Shown: positions 44,640 to 55,136, counted from the stretch's first letter. The stretch: 64,000 nt of DNA from JACKAQ01 sp020634975 [NCBI: Calditrichia bacterium] (GCA_020634975.1 JACKAQ010000001.1:868001-932000); one strand, 5' to 3'. Notes: a model not told the origin generated them from the letters alone. Made by a program: numbers and translations.

Positions 44640-45962
44640 CTAAAAGGGCAATCCCGGCATCATACCTTTGGGAAATTTCATTTTGTTCATCCGCTTCATC
44701 ATTTTTTTCATTTGATCAAACTGCTTTAGCAATTGATTGACATCCTGAACCCTTGTGCCACTGCCATTTGCGATGCGCTTCCGTCGGCTGCCGTTAATCA
44801 CTTGCGGCTTATGCCTTTCTTCGCGCGTCATTGAATTGATAATAGCCTCAATTTTTGAGAACGCATTATCGTCAACCTTTACATCTTTCAGTTGTTTGCT
44901 GACACCGGGAATCATTCCCAGCAACTGCTCCAGCGGACCCATTTTTTTTATCTGCTGTAACTGGTTGAAAAAATCTTCGAGATTAAACTCGTTTTTTCGC
45001 AGCTTTTTTTCAAGCTCCGCAGCAGATTCTTCGTCGATAGCTTCCTGTGCTTTTTCGACAAGCGAAACAACATCTCCCATTCCTAAAATTCTTGAAGCCA
45101 GGCGATCAGGGTGAAAAGGTTCAATTGCATCCAACTTTTCTCCGGTGCTCATAAATTTTATCGGGCGATCTGTCACTGAACGAATAGATAATGCTGCACC
45201 ACCGCGGGCATCGCCATCCATTTTTGTGAGCACGACACCGTCAAAATCCAACCGGTCCATAAACTGCTTTGCGGCGTTCACGGCATCTTGTCCGGTCATT
45301 CCATCCGCAACAAACAGAATTTCGTTTGGCTTTACATCTCGTTTTACTTCATCCAGTTCGCGCATCATATCTTCATCGATATGCAATCGTCCTGCAGTAT
45401 CCAAAATCAGGACATCGCAGGATTTTTCACGCGCAACCTTTACGGCTTCACGGCAAATTTGCACGGCATCGTTCGATTCCGTGCTGTAAACCGGCAAATT
45501 TAACTGTTTACCGATTATCTCAAGCTGTTTTTTTGCGGCAGGACGATAAACATCTGCCGCAACCAGCATCGGGCGACGCCCTTTTTTGCGTAAAAAACCG
45601 CCCAATTTGCCGGTAAATGTAGTTTTACCGGAGCCTTGCAAGCCACATATCATTACAATTGTGGGCGGAATTCCGGCAACTTTAATGTCTGTTTTGGATT
45701 CGCCCATTAATGAAACAAGTTCATCATGGACGATTTTTACAATCTGCTGCCCCGGTGTAACGCTTCGCAACACGGCTTCGCCGACGGCCTTTTCCTGCAC
45801 CTTTTTTACGAAATCTTTTACAACACGGTAATTTACATCGGCTTCCAATAGCGCCCGGCGGATTTCCTTCATGGATTCGGCAATGTTTTTATCCGTTAAC
45901 TTGCCCTGTCCGCGGACTTTTTTTAGTACACCTTCTAATTTAGCCGATAATTCTTCCAGCAT
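44640..45962 (-). CDS. ffh: Signal recognition particle protein Ffh
   Basis: A 440-residue SRP54 GTPase that, with 4.5S RNA, targets nascent membrane proteins to FtsY. The N domain is residues 1-85. The G domain holds the P-loop GLQGSGKTTFTGKLGG, DVYRPAAKKQL, DTAGRLHIDE and TKMDGDARGGAALS. The methionine-rich M domain ends MKFPKGMMPGLPF. It is the first gene of the translation operon. The SRP RNA gene was not found in this window. Confidence 0.98.
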   Translation of the reverse strand: MLEELSAKLEGVLKKVRGQGKLTDKNIAESMKEIRRALLEADVNYRVVKDFVKKVQEKAVGEAVLRSVTPGQQIVKIVHDELVSLMGESKTDIKVAGIPPTIVMICGLQGSGKTTFTGKLGGFLRKKGRRPMLVAADVYRPAAKKQLEIIGKQLNLPVYSTESNDAVQICREAVKVAREKSCDVLILDTAGRLHIDEDMMRELDEVKRDVKPNEILFVADGMTGQDAVNAAKQFMDRLDFDGVVLTKMDGDARGGAALSIRSVTDRPIKFMSTGEKLDAIEPFHPDRLASRILGMGDVVSLVEKAQEAIDEESAAELEKKLRKNEFNLEDFFNQLQQIKKMGPLEQLLGMIPGVSKQLKDVKVDDNAFSKIEAIINSMTREERHKPQVINGSRRKRIANGSGTRVQDVNQLLKQFDQMKKMMKRMNKMKFPKGMMPGLPF

Positions 45963-46352
45963 ATCTTAATTCTGTATTTAAACAGTCCTTTTATCCTTGC
46001 TTCTGACTTACACAAAAGTGCTTAATGTATTGCGCCAAAAGCGATATTGCAACACTTTTTTCTAATTCTGAACGCGTTAAATGGTTTGTTACTTTTCGAA
46101 ACGTTGGCTACTGTTTTCTAACGGTGAGTTTGGTTAGTGAACCTGCCTTTTTAATGACCAAATTCTTTTTCTGAAAGAACAAGATCTTGCTAAAATTAGG
46201 ATATTTTACCAGATATTACAAACTTTTTGAGAAAAAAGATGGTAAAACGTATCAAACATGTCCAAAATAAAGCTTTTCATCTGCTGTTAAACAGAGTATT
46301 TTGGCGTGTTGATTCGATTAAAAAAATTTTACAGCATAGGATAAGTTGACCG
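45963..46352. other. Divergent intergenic region between ffh and the DUF58 gene
   Basis: A 390-base AT-rich stretch with no convincing gene or structured RNA. It must hold promoters for the ffh operon (minus) and the DUF58 gene (plus). No SRP RNA motif was found here. Confidence 0.5.
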
Positions 46353-47267
46353 ATGTTAACACCGAAAGCCACTGACGCACGGCAATATTTATTACCCGAA
46401 GTCGTTTCCCGGTTGAAAAACCTCGATTTGATCGCCCGTTTTATCGTAGAAGGTTTTTTGGTTGGGTTGCATAAAAGTCCGTTTCACGGGTTTAGCGTGG
46501 AATTTTCAGAGCATCGCCAATATATGCCGGGTGATAATATTCGTGACATCGATTGGAAAGTGTACGGGCGAACAGACCGCTATTATATCAAACAGTATGA
46601 AGAAGAAACCAATCTTAAAGCAAATATTTTGGTTGATATTTCGGGTTCGATGGGTTACAGCAGCCACGGAATTACCAAGCTTGAGTATGCTGTTTATCTG
46701 GCGGCTGCGCTATCCTATTTGCTATTGAAACAGCGGGATGCCGTTGGTCTGGCGCTGTTTTCGGATAAAATTCATCGGTACCTGCCGCCAAAATCGACAT
46801 CATCGTATATTAAATTTTTATTGAGTGAACTGAGTAAAGCAGAGCCGCAGCAGAACAAAACGGTTGTCAGCCAAACGTTACATACGATGGCGGAAAAAAT
46901 TCGCCGACCGGGTTTGGTAATTTTACTGACCGAATTTTTATATGAAGATGCAGACAAAATTCTGGAAGGATTGCGCCATTTCAGGTATTACCAGCACGAT
47001 GTGATCGTGTTCAATATTCTCGATCCCAACGACCGCTTTTTCAATTTTTCGGATGAAGCAACTTTTGTAGATATGGAAACCAACGAAGAGCTGAAAACCC
47101 AGCCGTTTTTGATTCGCGAAAACTATCGGCAGATGGTTGATTCGTTTTACGAAACGCTGAAAAGCGAGTGCCATAACATGCAGGTCGATTTTCAAAATGT
47201 GCTGACGACAGATCAATTTGATCAACCGTTGATGCGCTATTTGCTGAAAAGAAAACGACTTTATTGA
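46353..47267 (+). CDS. DUF58 protein with von Willebrand factor A-type MIDAS
   Basis: A 304-residue cytoplasmic protein. Residues 45-80 carry the DUF58 core [20 protein letters not shown]. The following vWA-like domain has the metal site DISGSM (Asp95, Ser97, Ser99). DUF58 proteins usually work with a MoxR-type AAA ATPase and other vWA proteins encoded next to them, in complex maturation or stress tolerance. Here neither neighbour is a MoxR. The 3' end overlaps the convergent kinase gene by 7 bases. Confidence 0.92.
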   Translation: MLTPKATDARQYLLPEVVSRLKNLDLIARFIVEGFLVGLHKSPFHGFSVEFSEHRQYMPGDNIRDIDWKVYGRTDRYYIKQYEEETNLKANILVDISGSMGYSSHGITKLEYAVYLAAALSYLLLKQRDAVGLALFSDKIHRYLPPKSTSSYIKFLLSELSKAEPQQNKTVVSQTLHTMAEKIRRPGLVILLTEFLYEDADKILEGLRHFRYYQHDVIVFNILDPNDRFFNFSDEATFVDMETNEELKTQPFLIRENYRQMVDSFYETLKSECHNMQVDFQNVLTTDQFDQPLMRYLLKRKRLY

Positions 47268-49105
47268 TGCTTCGCTAAACTGCGCGATCCCCATTCATAA
47301 ACCAGATTCATCAACGCTCCCATTCGCACCGGTTTTGCCAGATAATCATCCATCCCGACAGACAGACAGCGTTCCCGGTCGCCTTTCATGGCATTGGCAG
47401 TTAGCGCGATAATCGGAATATGCCCGCCGTTTTCTTTTTCGTTTTTGCGAATCAGCGTTGTTGCCTCAAAGCCATCCATTTCCGGCATTAGAACATCCAT
47501 CAAAATCAAATCATAAGTATTGCTTTGCCACAACTTCAGTGCCTCACGACCGTTATGGGCAATCTCTACCACATGTCCTTTTTTCTGCAACAGCCGGCAG
47601 GTCAGGCGTTGGTTGATCACATTATCTTCCGCAAGCAAAATGCGGAACTGCAGCGCAGGTTGTTCAACAGATACCAGCGATTCGCTATGCGTTTGTTCGG
47701 ATCGCGCCCGCGCTTCGCGAAGACTGTGGCGAGTTACCAACGGAATCGCGATTTGCCGGCGATGTGCCTCTACCAAAGTGGCAATTGCATCCCGCAATTC
47801 CGGATGACGAATCGGTTTGGTCAGATATCCCGAAATTCCCAACTGACGACAACGTCGTGCATCGCCACGTTTACCGGATGCGGTGAGCATCATGATAATC
47901 GAATTGGCTGACTCCTGCTGATTTTTAATGGTTTCGGCAAGTTCGAAACCGTCAAAATCCGGCAGGCTGCGATCCAGCAAAATAATATGAAAGGGTTGTT
48001 TATCGGCAGCGGATTTCAGCAACCGCTCGATGGCGGTTTGGGCAGTTGCCGCAGTTTCGACCGTTACGCCCCAATCAGAAACCACCTCGTTCAAAAAAGC
48101 AAGGTTTGTCTGGTTATCATCAATAATTAAAATTCGAACATTTGCGAAAGCGGTGTTATCAAAATGCGGTACCGGTTTCAGGGCGTTTTCAATCAATTCA
48201 AATTCAGCGGTGAAATGAAATGTGCTGCCCACATCGCCGGGTTTTAGCGAATCCTCGTTTTCGTTGTATCCATTTCGGGGGCTTTCCACATAAATTTTGC
48301 CGTTCATCAAATCCACCAATCGGGTGGTGATTGCCAAACCGAGCCCGGTTCCCTCGTTCTTTTTCGTAACTTCATTATCCAATTGAGAAAATACATCAAA
48401 AATTTTGCGCTGCGATTCTTCAGGAACACCAACGCCGGTATCAGTTACGGCAAAATGGAGCATTATTTTCTGTTCCTGTTCCATCACTTTGGTAATTTCC
48501 AAAGATACTTCGCCCTCAGAAGTGAATTTGATAGCATTGGACAACAGGTTGACAATTATTTGCCGCAGCCGATTAACATCGCCGTTGAGATCATCCGGAA
48601 TGCCGTTTTCGACCATGTATGTCAATTCCAACCCTTTGTGATGAGCGCGTAACGCAAGCGATTCCACGATATCAACAATGCTGTCCCGCAGCACGAACGG
48701 ACGCGGATACAAATCCATTTTCCCGGCTTCGATTTTGGAGAAATCGAGGATATCGTTAATGATCAGCAGCAGCGTATCCGCCGAGGATTTGATCATTTCC
48801 ATATATTCCCGCTGCTCGCCGGTTAAATCCGTATCGAGAACCAGATCCGTTAAGCCAATGATGCCGTTCATCGGTGTTCGGATTTCGTGACTCATATTTG
48901 CTAAAAATTCAGATTTTACCCGAATGGCATTTTCCAGCTTTTCGACAATAAGCTGTTGAATTTCCGTAGCGTTTACGGTAAGCTGCAGCGCTTCTTCGCG
49001 CTCCTGCATTTTCGCCTGAATTTTTTGGATGAGTTCGTTGAAAGTTTCAATCAGCATGCCTACTTCATCTCGTGTAGTGTGGTCAACAAGGCGGTTTGTG
49101 ATCAT
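47261..49105 (-). CDS. Soluble hybrid histidine kinase with half HAMP and two receiver domains
   Basis: A 614-residue protein from the ATG at 49105, which has AAAGGA upstream; a TTG at 49192 would only add an unlikely leader. It opens with a HAMP second-helix remnant ([16 protein letters not shown]) and coiled coil. HisKA follows with [17 protein letters not shown] (phospho-His), then HATPase_c ([22 protein letters not shown]). Receiver 1 is diverged ([24 protein letters not shown]); receiver 2 is canonical ([23 protein letters not shown]). It lacks the membrane and sensor part that a HAMP implies, so the gene may be 5'-truncated or regulated by a partner. It is convergent with DUF58. Confidence 0.88.
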   Translation of the reverse strand: MITNRLVDHTTRDEVGMLIETFNELIQKIQAKMQEREEALQLTVNATEIQQLIVEKLENAIRVKSEFLANMSHEIRTPMNGIIGLTDLVLDTDLTGEQREYMEMIKSSADTLLLIINDILDFSKIEAGKMDLYPRPFVLRDSIVDIVESLALRAHHKGLELTYMVENGIPDDLNGDVNRLRQIIVNLLSNAIKFTSEGEVSLEITKVMEQEQKIMLHFAVTDTGVGVPEESQRKIFDVFSQLDNEVTKKNEGTGLGLAITTRLVDLMNGKIYVESPRNGYNENEDSLKPGDVGSTFHFTAEFELIENALKPVPHFDNTAFANVRILIIDDNQTNLAFLNEVVSDWGVTVETAATAQTAIERLLKSAADKQPFHIILLDRSLPDFDGFELAETIKNQQESANSIIMMLTASGKRGDARRCRQLGISGYLTKPIRHPELRDAIATLVEAHRRQIAIPLVTRHSLREARARSEQTHSESLVSVEQPALQFRILLAEDNVINQRLTCRLLQKKGHVVEIAHNGREALKLWQSNTYDLILMDVLMPEMDGFEATTLIRKNEKENGGHIPIIALTANAMKGDRERCLSVGMDDYLAKPVRMGALMNLVYEWGSRSLAKHQ

Positions 49106-49475
49106 TGTATCGGATCCTTTGTTTGCATAAAAAGCATCATTTTTCGGGTTCGGTGCATGTGTAAAATGGGCATGTAAACACCCGAAATTCAATCATTAAA
49201 TCAGTTGCCAACAGTAATTTGTTGATCAACAATTTGAGTTTTCTGATATAGTGATGCCGGCTGAATTGCCTGCCAGCTAATGAATACCTAAGATCTGTTC
49301 GATGCTTCAGCCTAAAATCATCGGACAGTAAACAATGAACTAAAGTATTTTGAGAGAATTTTTTGATCGTTATTCGTGTCAGGGATGCCCTGCGAAATTC
49401 GCAATCGGTTTACAGTTTCGGAAGTGAGGATTGAAAAAACCAACACAACGGACATCGTTTTGGGGAAAATAAAAA
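49106..49475. other. Region upstream of the truncated kinase, no intact gene
   Basis: No intact gene is visible. The sequence just upstream of the kinase start reads in frame for about 29 codons without coding character and is then interrupted by stops. If the kinase once had a sensor domain, no recognisable remnant remains here. Confidence 0.45.
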
Positions 49476-49514
49476 CGGGATGTAAAAAATTGCTATGCAA
49501 CTTTTCGCATCCCG
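49476..49514 (-). terminator. Rho-independent terminator after the 66-residue gene
   Basis: CGGGATG (49476-49482) pairs with CATCCCG (49508-49514) with a long loop, and A/T-rich runs flank both sides. It can act in both directions and most likely ends the minus-strand 66-residue gene. Confidence 0.6.
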
Positions 49515-49585
49515 CATTTTTAATTTTAGCGTTTAATTTAACCGGGCAACTTTAGATCATCGATAATTTAATTGCCCGTAACGGC

Positions 49586-49786
49586 TTAACGAGAAAACAA
49601 TACGATTTCCTCATTTTCCGCATCACCGGATTTGAACTCGAAGCGGATGTTGTTTTGCTTCGCCCAATCGTTCAGATTTTTGCGAGGCTCTTTACTTTCG
49701 AAACACATTTGCTTCAGGGTGATCCAGTTAAATTCCACATCGTTGCCTTTTTCTACCAGTGCAACGATTTTTACCAGCATTTTCAT
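49586..49786 (-). CDS. 66-residue protein of unknown function
   Basis: A small soluble protein, MKMLVKIVALVEKGNDVEFN then WITLKQMCFESKEPRKNLND and a basic/acidic end. It looks like a compact alpha/beta fold with no membrane or metal motif. GGTGAA lies before the ATG and a terminator follows, so it appears to be transcribed alone. I do not recognise the family. Confidence 0.65.
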   Translation of the reverse strand: MKMLVKIVALVEKGNDVEFNWITLKQMCFESKEPRKNLNDWAKQNNIRFEFKSGDAENEEIVLFSR

Positions 49787-49976
49787 GACTTCACCATAAT
49801 TATTGTTGTTGGGATATTATGATACAATGGATAGGCTTTCAAAGCTGTTCGGCGATAAAATCTGATTTCTGACGTGATCATTTTTTCTACCAAAATGATT
49901 AATTACAGCTTCATTCACCTGAAATATATTACCCCCAACAATGGGAAGCCAGTTACAATTCTATTGCAAAACGATT

Positions 49977-51068
49977 TCAAATCAGCTCGCAAATGCCATC
50001 GATATCGACATGATTTGCGACCAATTCCTGGCTAATTTTAATTTTTTCAGTCTCTTCCGCTCGCAGTTTGAAAATGGAGTTGTTGATTTTTGTGGCGACG
50101 GAAAATGAATCTTCTTCAACCAGCATCACCGGGATGCCGCTCCGGCGGATCAGGTCAACAATTTTTTGAGGCGGACGAATGCCGTCGGTGAACACCATTC
50201 CGGCAACATTGCGATTGCTGCGATCGTCCAGCAGGCTTTCGTACAACGCCGTAACAATGATCCCATCGCGATTACCGGGCACGATCAGCAAAGTGTTGTT
50301 GACAAATTTATCGATCGCTTCGTGCGGTTGCATATCGCCGATAATAAATCGTCCGATGGTGTTGGATAACTGGATCTGATCCCCGGAAAGCAATTCCGCG
50401 TCCAGATCCTCCACCAGTTCCGCAACGGATGGCAAACTCAGGTTTTGTACCATCGGCACAACGCCAAACAACCGTATTCCGTGACGTTTAAGCCCGAGAC
50501 CGACAATTTCCTTAATTTTATCATAATTTTCCGAAGCAACTTTATTGATAATTACACCCAATAATTCCACACCTTTGCTTTCGAAAACAGCTTTGTTGAG
50601 CATAATTTCATCAATCGGGCGACCGACGCCACCCAACGAAACGATGACCACTTTTGAGCCAAGCAGCTTTGCTGTATCGGCATTAGACATGTCAAAAACG
50701 GAGCCAACACCAGCATGCCCGGTGCCCTCAATCAGCAAAAAATCTTTCCCCTGGCTCAACCGTTCGTACGATGCCTTCACCCGATCCACTAATCGGCTAC
50801 GGTCGCCGTTGCGAATATAGCTGCTCGTGAATCCGCGTGGCACCGCAATCGGGCTCATGTCGGAAAGTTTATCGCTTAAATCGTAGGTAAAATGCATCAG
50901 CACGGCATCTTTGTCGATCTTCTCATTGTCAACAATTTTGTATTGCTGGCCAACCGGCTTCATGTATGCAACCTTGGAAAATCGCTTCCGGAATTCGCTG
51001 AACATACCGAGTGAAACCATCGTTTTTCCGTCATTTTGGCGCGTCGCAGCAACAAAAATGTTCTTCAT
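49977..51068 (-). CDS. BioD-like AAA/DRTGG-domain protein (phosphotransacetylase N-domain type)
   Basis: A 363-residue P-loop protein. The N-terminal domain begins KNIFVAATRQNDGKTMVSLG, a dethiobiotin-synthetase-like Walker A (about 1-215). A DRTGG domain follows (about 215-330; NTIGRFIIGDMQPHEAIDKF, GNRDGIIVTALY). This two-domain unit is the N-terminal half of long phosphotransacetylases and also occurs alone, where it is thought to have a regulatory role. No acyl-phosphate transferase domain is attached here. The ATG at 51068 is chosen for the AAGGA upstream and the family N-terminus; an in-frame extension to 51170 is unlikely. Substrate unknown. Confidence 0.88.
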   Translation of the reverse strand: MKNIFVAATRQNDGKTMVSLGMFSEFRKRFSKVAYMKPVGQQYKIVDNEKIDKDAVLMHFTYDLSDKLSDMSPIAVPRGFTSSYIRNGDRSRLVDRVKASYERLSQGKDFLLIEGTGHAGVGSVFDMSNADTAKLLGSKVVIVSLGGVGRPIDEIMLNKAVFESKGVELLGVIINKVASENYDKIKEIVGLGLKRHGIRLFGVVPMVQNLSLPSVAELVEDLDAELLSGDQIQLSNTIGRFIIGDMQPHEAIDKFVNNTLLIVPGNRDGIIVTALYESLLDDRSNRNVAGMVFTDGIRPPQKIVDLIRRSGIPVMLVEEDSFSVATKINNSIFKLRAEETEKIKISQELVANHVDIDGICELI

Positions 51069-51280
51069 TGATCGTCCTTTCTGAAAGTTGGATGGCCCAA
51101 ATCCGGGCCCGATGGAGGTTGATCCGGCAATAAACGGTAAAGCCCGTAAAATATTTTTACAGGACCGCAAACCTCTGTTTAATGAACCTTAAAAAATACG
51201 AATGTCTGTTTGGAGATGCAATAATCGAATTGATTGATCCGGGCATTTGCGCCGGCTGAAACCGGTGACGTAAGGACTAA

Positions 51281-52123
51281 TCAGGAATGGCGGCTGATTC
51301 GCAGATTCAACCATTGCACCAGATTGGCAATCACCGCGTCTTTTTCCGGCTCGTTCATGGTTTCGTGATACAGCCCGTCGTATAATTTGAGCGATTTGTC
51401 CGGTGAACTGGCGAGATCGTGCACCAATTTGCTGCCTTTCGGATCGGTGATCCGGTCGCCTGTGCCGTGAAAAATGAACAGCGGCAGTTGCAATTTGTGG
51501 GCATTTTCGCGGATGCGATGGGTCGCTTTCACAATCTCCGCACCCGTGCGGGCGATCGTGCCGCCGTGGTAAATTTGCGGATCGCTGTCGTATTCGCGAA
51601 CGACTGCAGGATCGAGGCTGATAAATTTGCTGTCGATTTTCAGTGTTGGCAGCTTTGGCAAAATTGCGGCAATCACGCCGGAAAGCCGTTGCAACAGCGG
51701 CGAAAAATCATCGTGAATTTTGAGCGCTGCGCTGCTCAGAATCAGTCCGGAAAATTGATTCTGATGATCCAGCGCATGCAGCAACGCGATGGCTCCGCCC
51801 ATGCTGTGACCCAATAAAAACAACGGTTTATCACCGTTTTCTGCAGCAACGCGATCGACAAAAATTGCCAAATCGCGCAAATAATCATCGAATCGATTGA
51901 CAAACGCGCGTTTGCCCGCGGACTGTCCGTGACCACGTAAATCGAACGTGGCAGTGGCGATGTTCGATTCCGCCAGCGCTGCGGCAACGTGTTCGTATCG
52001 GCTGCTGTATTCTGCAAGTCCGTGCACGATAATCAGCGTTGCCCGCGAATTTTCCGGCTGCCAGTGCTGCTCGAACAGGCTGCTGCCATCGAATCCCGTA
52101 AAATGTCCGGTGTGGTGTTTCAT
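51281..52123 (-). CDS. Alpha/beta hydrolase, monoacylglycerol-lipase-like
   Basis: A 280-residue serine hydrolase. The oxyanion HGLAEYSSRYEHVA and the nucleophile elbow GHSMGG (Ser107) are typical of monoacylglycerol lipases (Hydrolase_4). The acid HGTGDRITDPKGS and catalytic His in DGLYHETMNEP complete the triad. No signal peptide is present, so it is cytoplasmic. It likely hydrolyses monoacylglycerols or lysophospholipids. It is a separate unit between alaS and the BioD-like gene. Confidence 0.92.
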   Translation of the reverse strand: MKHHTGHFTGFDGSSLFEQHWQPENSRATLIIVHGLAEYSSRYEHVAAALAESNIATATFDLRGHGQSAGKRAFVNRFDDYLRDLAIFVDRVAAENGDKPLFLLGHSMGGAIALLHALDHQNQFSGLILSSAALKIHDDFSPLLQRLSGVIAAILPKLPTLKIDSKFISLDPAVVREYDSDPQIYHGGTIARTGAEIVKATHRIRENAHKLQLPLFIFHGTGDRITDPKGSKLVHDLASSPDKSLKLYDGLYHETMNEPEKDAVIANLVQWLNLRISRHS

Positions 52124-52234
52124 GATTTTTCCCGATGTTTGTCACAGAGAAAATGCGGAACGGTCGCGCCGTTCCCGGAGCTGTTGCATTTTTTAAAATT
52201 ATCTGCCGGAATTAACGTATTTTTCGTGAAAAAC

Positions 52235-52268
52235 AAAAACCCCGCAATGGAAAATTGCGGGGTTTTTT
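52235..52268 (-). terminator. Rho-independent terminator of alaS
   Basis: CCCCGCAA (52240-52247) pairs with TTGCGGGG (52255-52262), with runs of A and T on both flanks, so it can act in both directions. It lies 22 bases past the alaS stop. Confidence 0.88.
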
Positions 52269-52289
52269 GATAAAAATAATTGCGATTAG

Positions 52290-54932
52290 TTATGCCAACA
52301 ACTTCCGCAGAAATTCGTAAATTTCCGGCAATTTTTCCGCGTCTTTTGCACCGGCAGTTGCCAAATGCGGACGACCACCGCCGCCACCGCCAGCTATTTT
52401 TGCAGCATCGCGCACGATGTTCCCGGCGTTGAATTTTTTACCGGAAATCAGGTCGTCGGTGACCGCGCAAATCAGGTTGATTTTGCCGTCATCAAGTTTA
52501 TTCACAAAAAACCCGATCGCGGATTTGGTTTTCTGGCGCATCTGGTCACCGAGCTGTTTGAGCAAATCCACATCCTGATTTTCAAATTCGTGGATCACCA
52601 GCAACACATCGCCAATTTTTTCACCCTTTTCGATGATTGCATCGGCGTGTTGCAACACTTGCTGCGATTGAATTTGCTGCAACTGCTTTTCCAAATCGCG
52701 GATTTGATCCTGCATATTTCGCACACGATCGGCCATTTCGCCGGGACGCGTGTTCAAAATGGCGTCGAGTTCGTTCACCAAATCGCGTTGCTGCTGGATA
52801 AACGCCACCGCTTTCGGTCCGGTGAGCGCCTCAATTCGTCGCACGCCGCTGGCAACACTGCTTTCCTGCGTGACCACAAATGGGCCGATTTCGCCGGTGC
52901 GCTTCACGTGGCAGCCGCCGCACAGCTCAACGCTCACGGGATCGCTGTCGCTTTCAGCGATGGAAACCACCCGAACAACGTCGCCGTATTTCTCGCCGAA
53001 CAGCGCCATCGCACCTTTGGCTTTGGCATCGTCGAAGGCTTCGTAAGCGTAGCTAACGCTAATATCTTCCTGCACTTGCGCGTTGATAATTTTCTCGATT
53101 TCTCGCAACTGGTCGTGCTCCACTTTTTTGAAATGGGTGAAATCGAAGCGCAAATAATCCGGCGCCACCAGCGATCCGGCCTGCCGGACATGATCGCCCA
53201 AAATATCGCGCAACGCAGCGTGCAGCAGGTGGGTTGCGGTGTGATTGTAGGTCGTCGGTTTGCGGGCAGCCATATCCACTGCCGCCCGAACGTTTGCGGA
53301 TGAAATGGTCACATCGCCACTTGTTTTGCAGATGCAAACACTTTCGCCACCTTGTTTTTGGGTATCGACGACGGTGAGCGAAAAGCCATCGCCGGAAATG
53401 GTTCCTGTGTCGCCGACCTGCCCGCCGGATTCCGCGTAAAACGGAGTTTCCGTTAGCACGATGTGAATTTCGCTGTTATGGCGACTGTATTTGTGGATTT
53501 TGGTGTCAATTGCCACATTTTCGTATCCGACAAACGTCGTTTTTTCAGCAGGTGTGAGCACCGTCCAGTCGCCGGCGTCATCCGTCGCCATCGTAAATTT
53601 GCCGGCTTTGCGGGCGCGCTCGCGCTGTTTTTCCATTTCGGAATTGAAGCCGGTTTCGTCCACAGTCATGCCCAATTCTTCGGCCATCACGCGAGTCAAA
53701 TCCACCGGGAAACCGAAGGTATCGTATAATTTGAAAGCTTCCGCACCGGGAATTGTTTTCTGATTTTTCGATTTCAAATCCTGCACCAGCGAGTTGAACA
53801 AATCGATGCCGCGATCCAGCGTTTTGTTGAAGCTCTCTTCTTCGGATTTGATCACATCCATCACATACGCCTGTTTTTCGGTGATTTCCGGGAACGCCTC
53901 GCCATACAATTTGACGACTGCGGGAACGATTTGGTGAATCAGCAAATCATGCGTGCCCAGTTTGCGGCTGTATCGTGCAGCGCGACGCAGAATCCGGCGC
54001 AGCACGTAACCGCGCCCTTCGTTGGAGGGAATCGCACCATCGGTGATGGAAAAAGTGAGCATCCGAACGTGATCCGCCATCACCCGGAAAGCGATTTGCT
54101 GCTCCTCGCTGGCTTTGGCGTAATCGAGATTCACCAGCTCGCCGATGTGCTTCAGCAGCGGTTGAAAAACATCCGTATCATAATTAGAATCAACACCTTG
54201 CAGCACCCGCACAACCCGCTCGAAACCCATACCGGTATCCACGTGTTTCGCGGGCAATTGCTCCAGTTTGCCATCATTTTTGCGATTGAACTGGATAAAA
54301 ACGAGGTTCCAGATTTCGATTACTTCCGGCACGCCGGCGTTCACCAGCTTGCCGCCGGAGCCGTCCGGCGTTAAATCGATGTGGATTTCCGAACACGGTC
54401 CGCAGGGTCCGGTGTCGCCCATTTCCCAAAAATTATCCTTTTTGCCGCAACGCAGCACGTGGGTAGGATCGATATCGGTAACGGTTTTCCAGAGTTGTTC
54501 GGCTTCGGTATCTGCGTCCAGCCCATCATCCGCATCGCCGCCGAAAACGGTGGCGTACAGCCGATCTTTGGGAATTCCCCACACGCCGGTGAGCAGTTCC
54601 CACGCCCAGCGAATCGCGTCTTCCTTAAAATAATCGCCGAACGACCAGTTGCCGAGCATTTCAAAATAGGTGTGGTGGTAGCTGTCGTGCCCCACTTCTT
54701 CCAGATCGTTGTGTTTGCCGCTGACGCGGATGCATTTTTGGGAATTTGCCGCGCGTTTGTACGGGCGCGTGCCGGTTTCCAAAAACACATCTTTGAACTG
54801 GTTCATCCCGGCGTTGGTGAACAGCAACGTGGGGTCATCCTGCGGCACCACCGGCGAACTGGGGACAAATGTGTGTCCGTGTTTCTCAAAAAAAGATATA
54901 AAATCCTGGCGAATTTCTGTGGATGTTTTCAT
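52290..54932 (-). CDS. alaS: Alanyl-tRNA synthetase
   Basis: An 880-residue class II synthetase that charges tRNA-Ala and edits mischarged Ser and Gly. Motif 1-3 regions are in the N-terminal catalytic domain (FTNAGMNQFKDVFL, RVSGKHNDLEEVGHDSYHHT, TGMGFERVV). The editing domain has HTATHLLH and CGGCH zinc-type ligands. The DHHA1-type C-domain ends in GGGGGGRPHLATAGAKD. Length matches the family. GGGAG precedes the ATG. It diverges from the tandem kinases. Confidence 0.98.
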   Translation of the reverse strand: MKTSTEIRQDFISFFEKHGHTFVPSSPVVPQDDPTLLFTNAGMNQFKDVFLETGTRPYKRAANSQKCIRVSGKHNDLEEVGHDSYHHTYFEMLGNWSFGDYFKEDAIRWAWELLTGVWGIPKDRLYATVFGGDADDGLDADTEAEQLWKTVTDIDPTHVLRCGKKDNFWEMGDTGPCGPCSEIHIDLTPDGSGGKLVNAGVPEVIEIWNLVFIQFNRKNDGKLEQLPAKHVDTGMGFERVVRVLQGVDSNYDTDVFQPLLKHIGELVNLDYAKASEEQQIAFRVMADHVRMLTFSITDGAIPSNEGRGYVLRRILRRAARYSRKLGTHDLLIHQIVPAVVKLYGEAFPEITEKQAYVMDVIKSEEESFNKTLDRGIDLFNSLVQDLKSKNQKTIPGAEAFKLYDTFGFPVDLTRVMAEELGMTVDETGFNSEMEKQRERARKAGKFTMATDDAGDWTVLTPAEKTTFVGYENVAIDTKIHKYSRHNSEIHIVLTETPFYAESGGQVGDTGTISGDGFSLTVVDTQKQGGESVCICKTSGDVTISSANVRAAVDMAARKPTTYNHTATHLLHAALRDILGDHVRQAGSLVAPDYLRFDFTHFKKVEHDQLREIEKIINAQVQEDISVSYAYEAFDDAKAKGAMALFGEKYGDVVRVVSIAESDSDPVSVELCGGCHVKRTGEIGPFVVTQESSVASGVRRIEALTGPKAVAFIQQQRDLVNELDAILNTRPGEMADRVRNMQDQIRDLEKQLQQIQSQQVLQHADAIIEKGEKIGDVLLVIHEFENQDVDLLKQLGDQMRQKTKSAIGFFVNKLDDGKINLICAVTDDLISGKKFNAGNIVRDAAKIAGGGGGGRPHLATAGAKDAEKLPEIYEFLRKLLA

Positions 54933-55136
54933 GCTCCCTCAAACGATTTATGTATTAACAATCCCAAATATCCCATAATTAACGTCAAATAAACTGAAAA
55001 TTTAGAAACCTGCGCCACATTTTCCAAATGCTTTTGTGGGATTTGCCATCTGCTGAAGTTGTACAGCTTATTCTTCAGTTTCGAACGTTTTATTCGATCA
55101 TAAAATCGACCGGATTGCAAACTAACGAGGCGCTAA
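54933..55136. promoter_or_regulatory. Divergent region between alaS and the tandem kinases
   Basis: A 204-base intergenic region that must carry promoters for alaS (minus) and the kinase pair (plus). GAGG lies upstream of the kinase start. No operator-like palindrome was noticed. Confidence 0.45.

Noticed and set aside
49318-49500. Possible 60-residue protein upstream of the truncated kinase
   Set aside because: No ribosome-binding site, overlaps the terminator stem, and composition looks non-coding.
52365-53303. Long plus-strand ORF antisense to alaS
   Set aside because: It mirrors the codon pattern of alaS, lacks a ribosome-binding site and has low-complexity, histidine/phenylalanine-rich translation.
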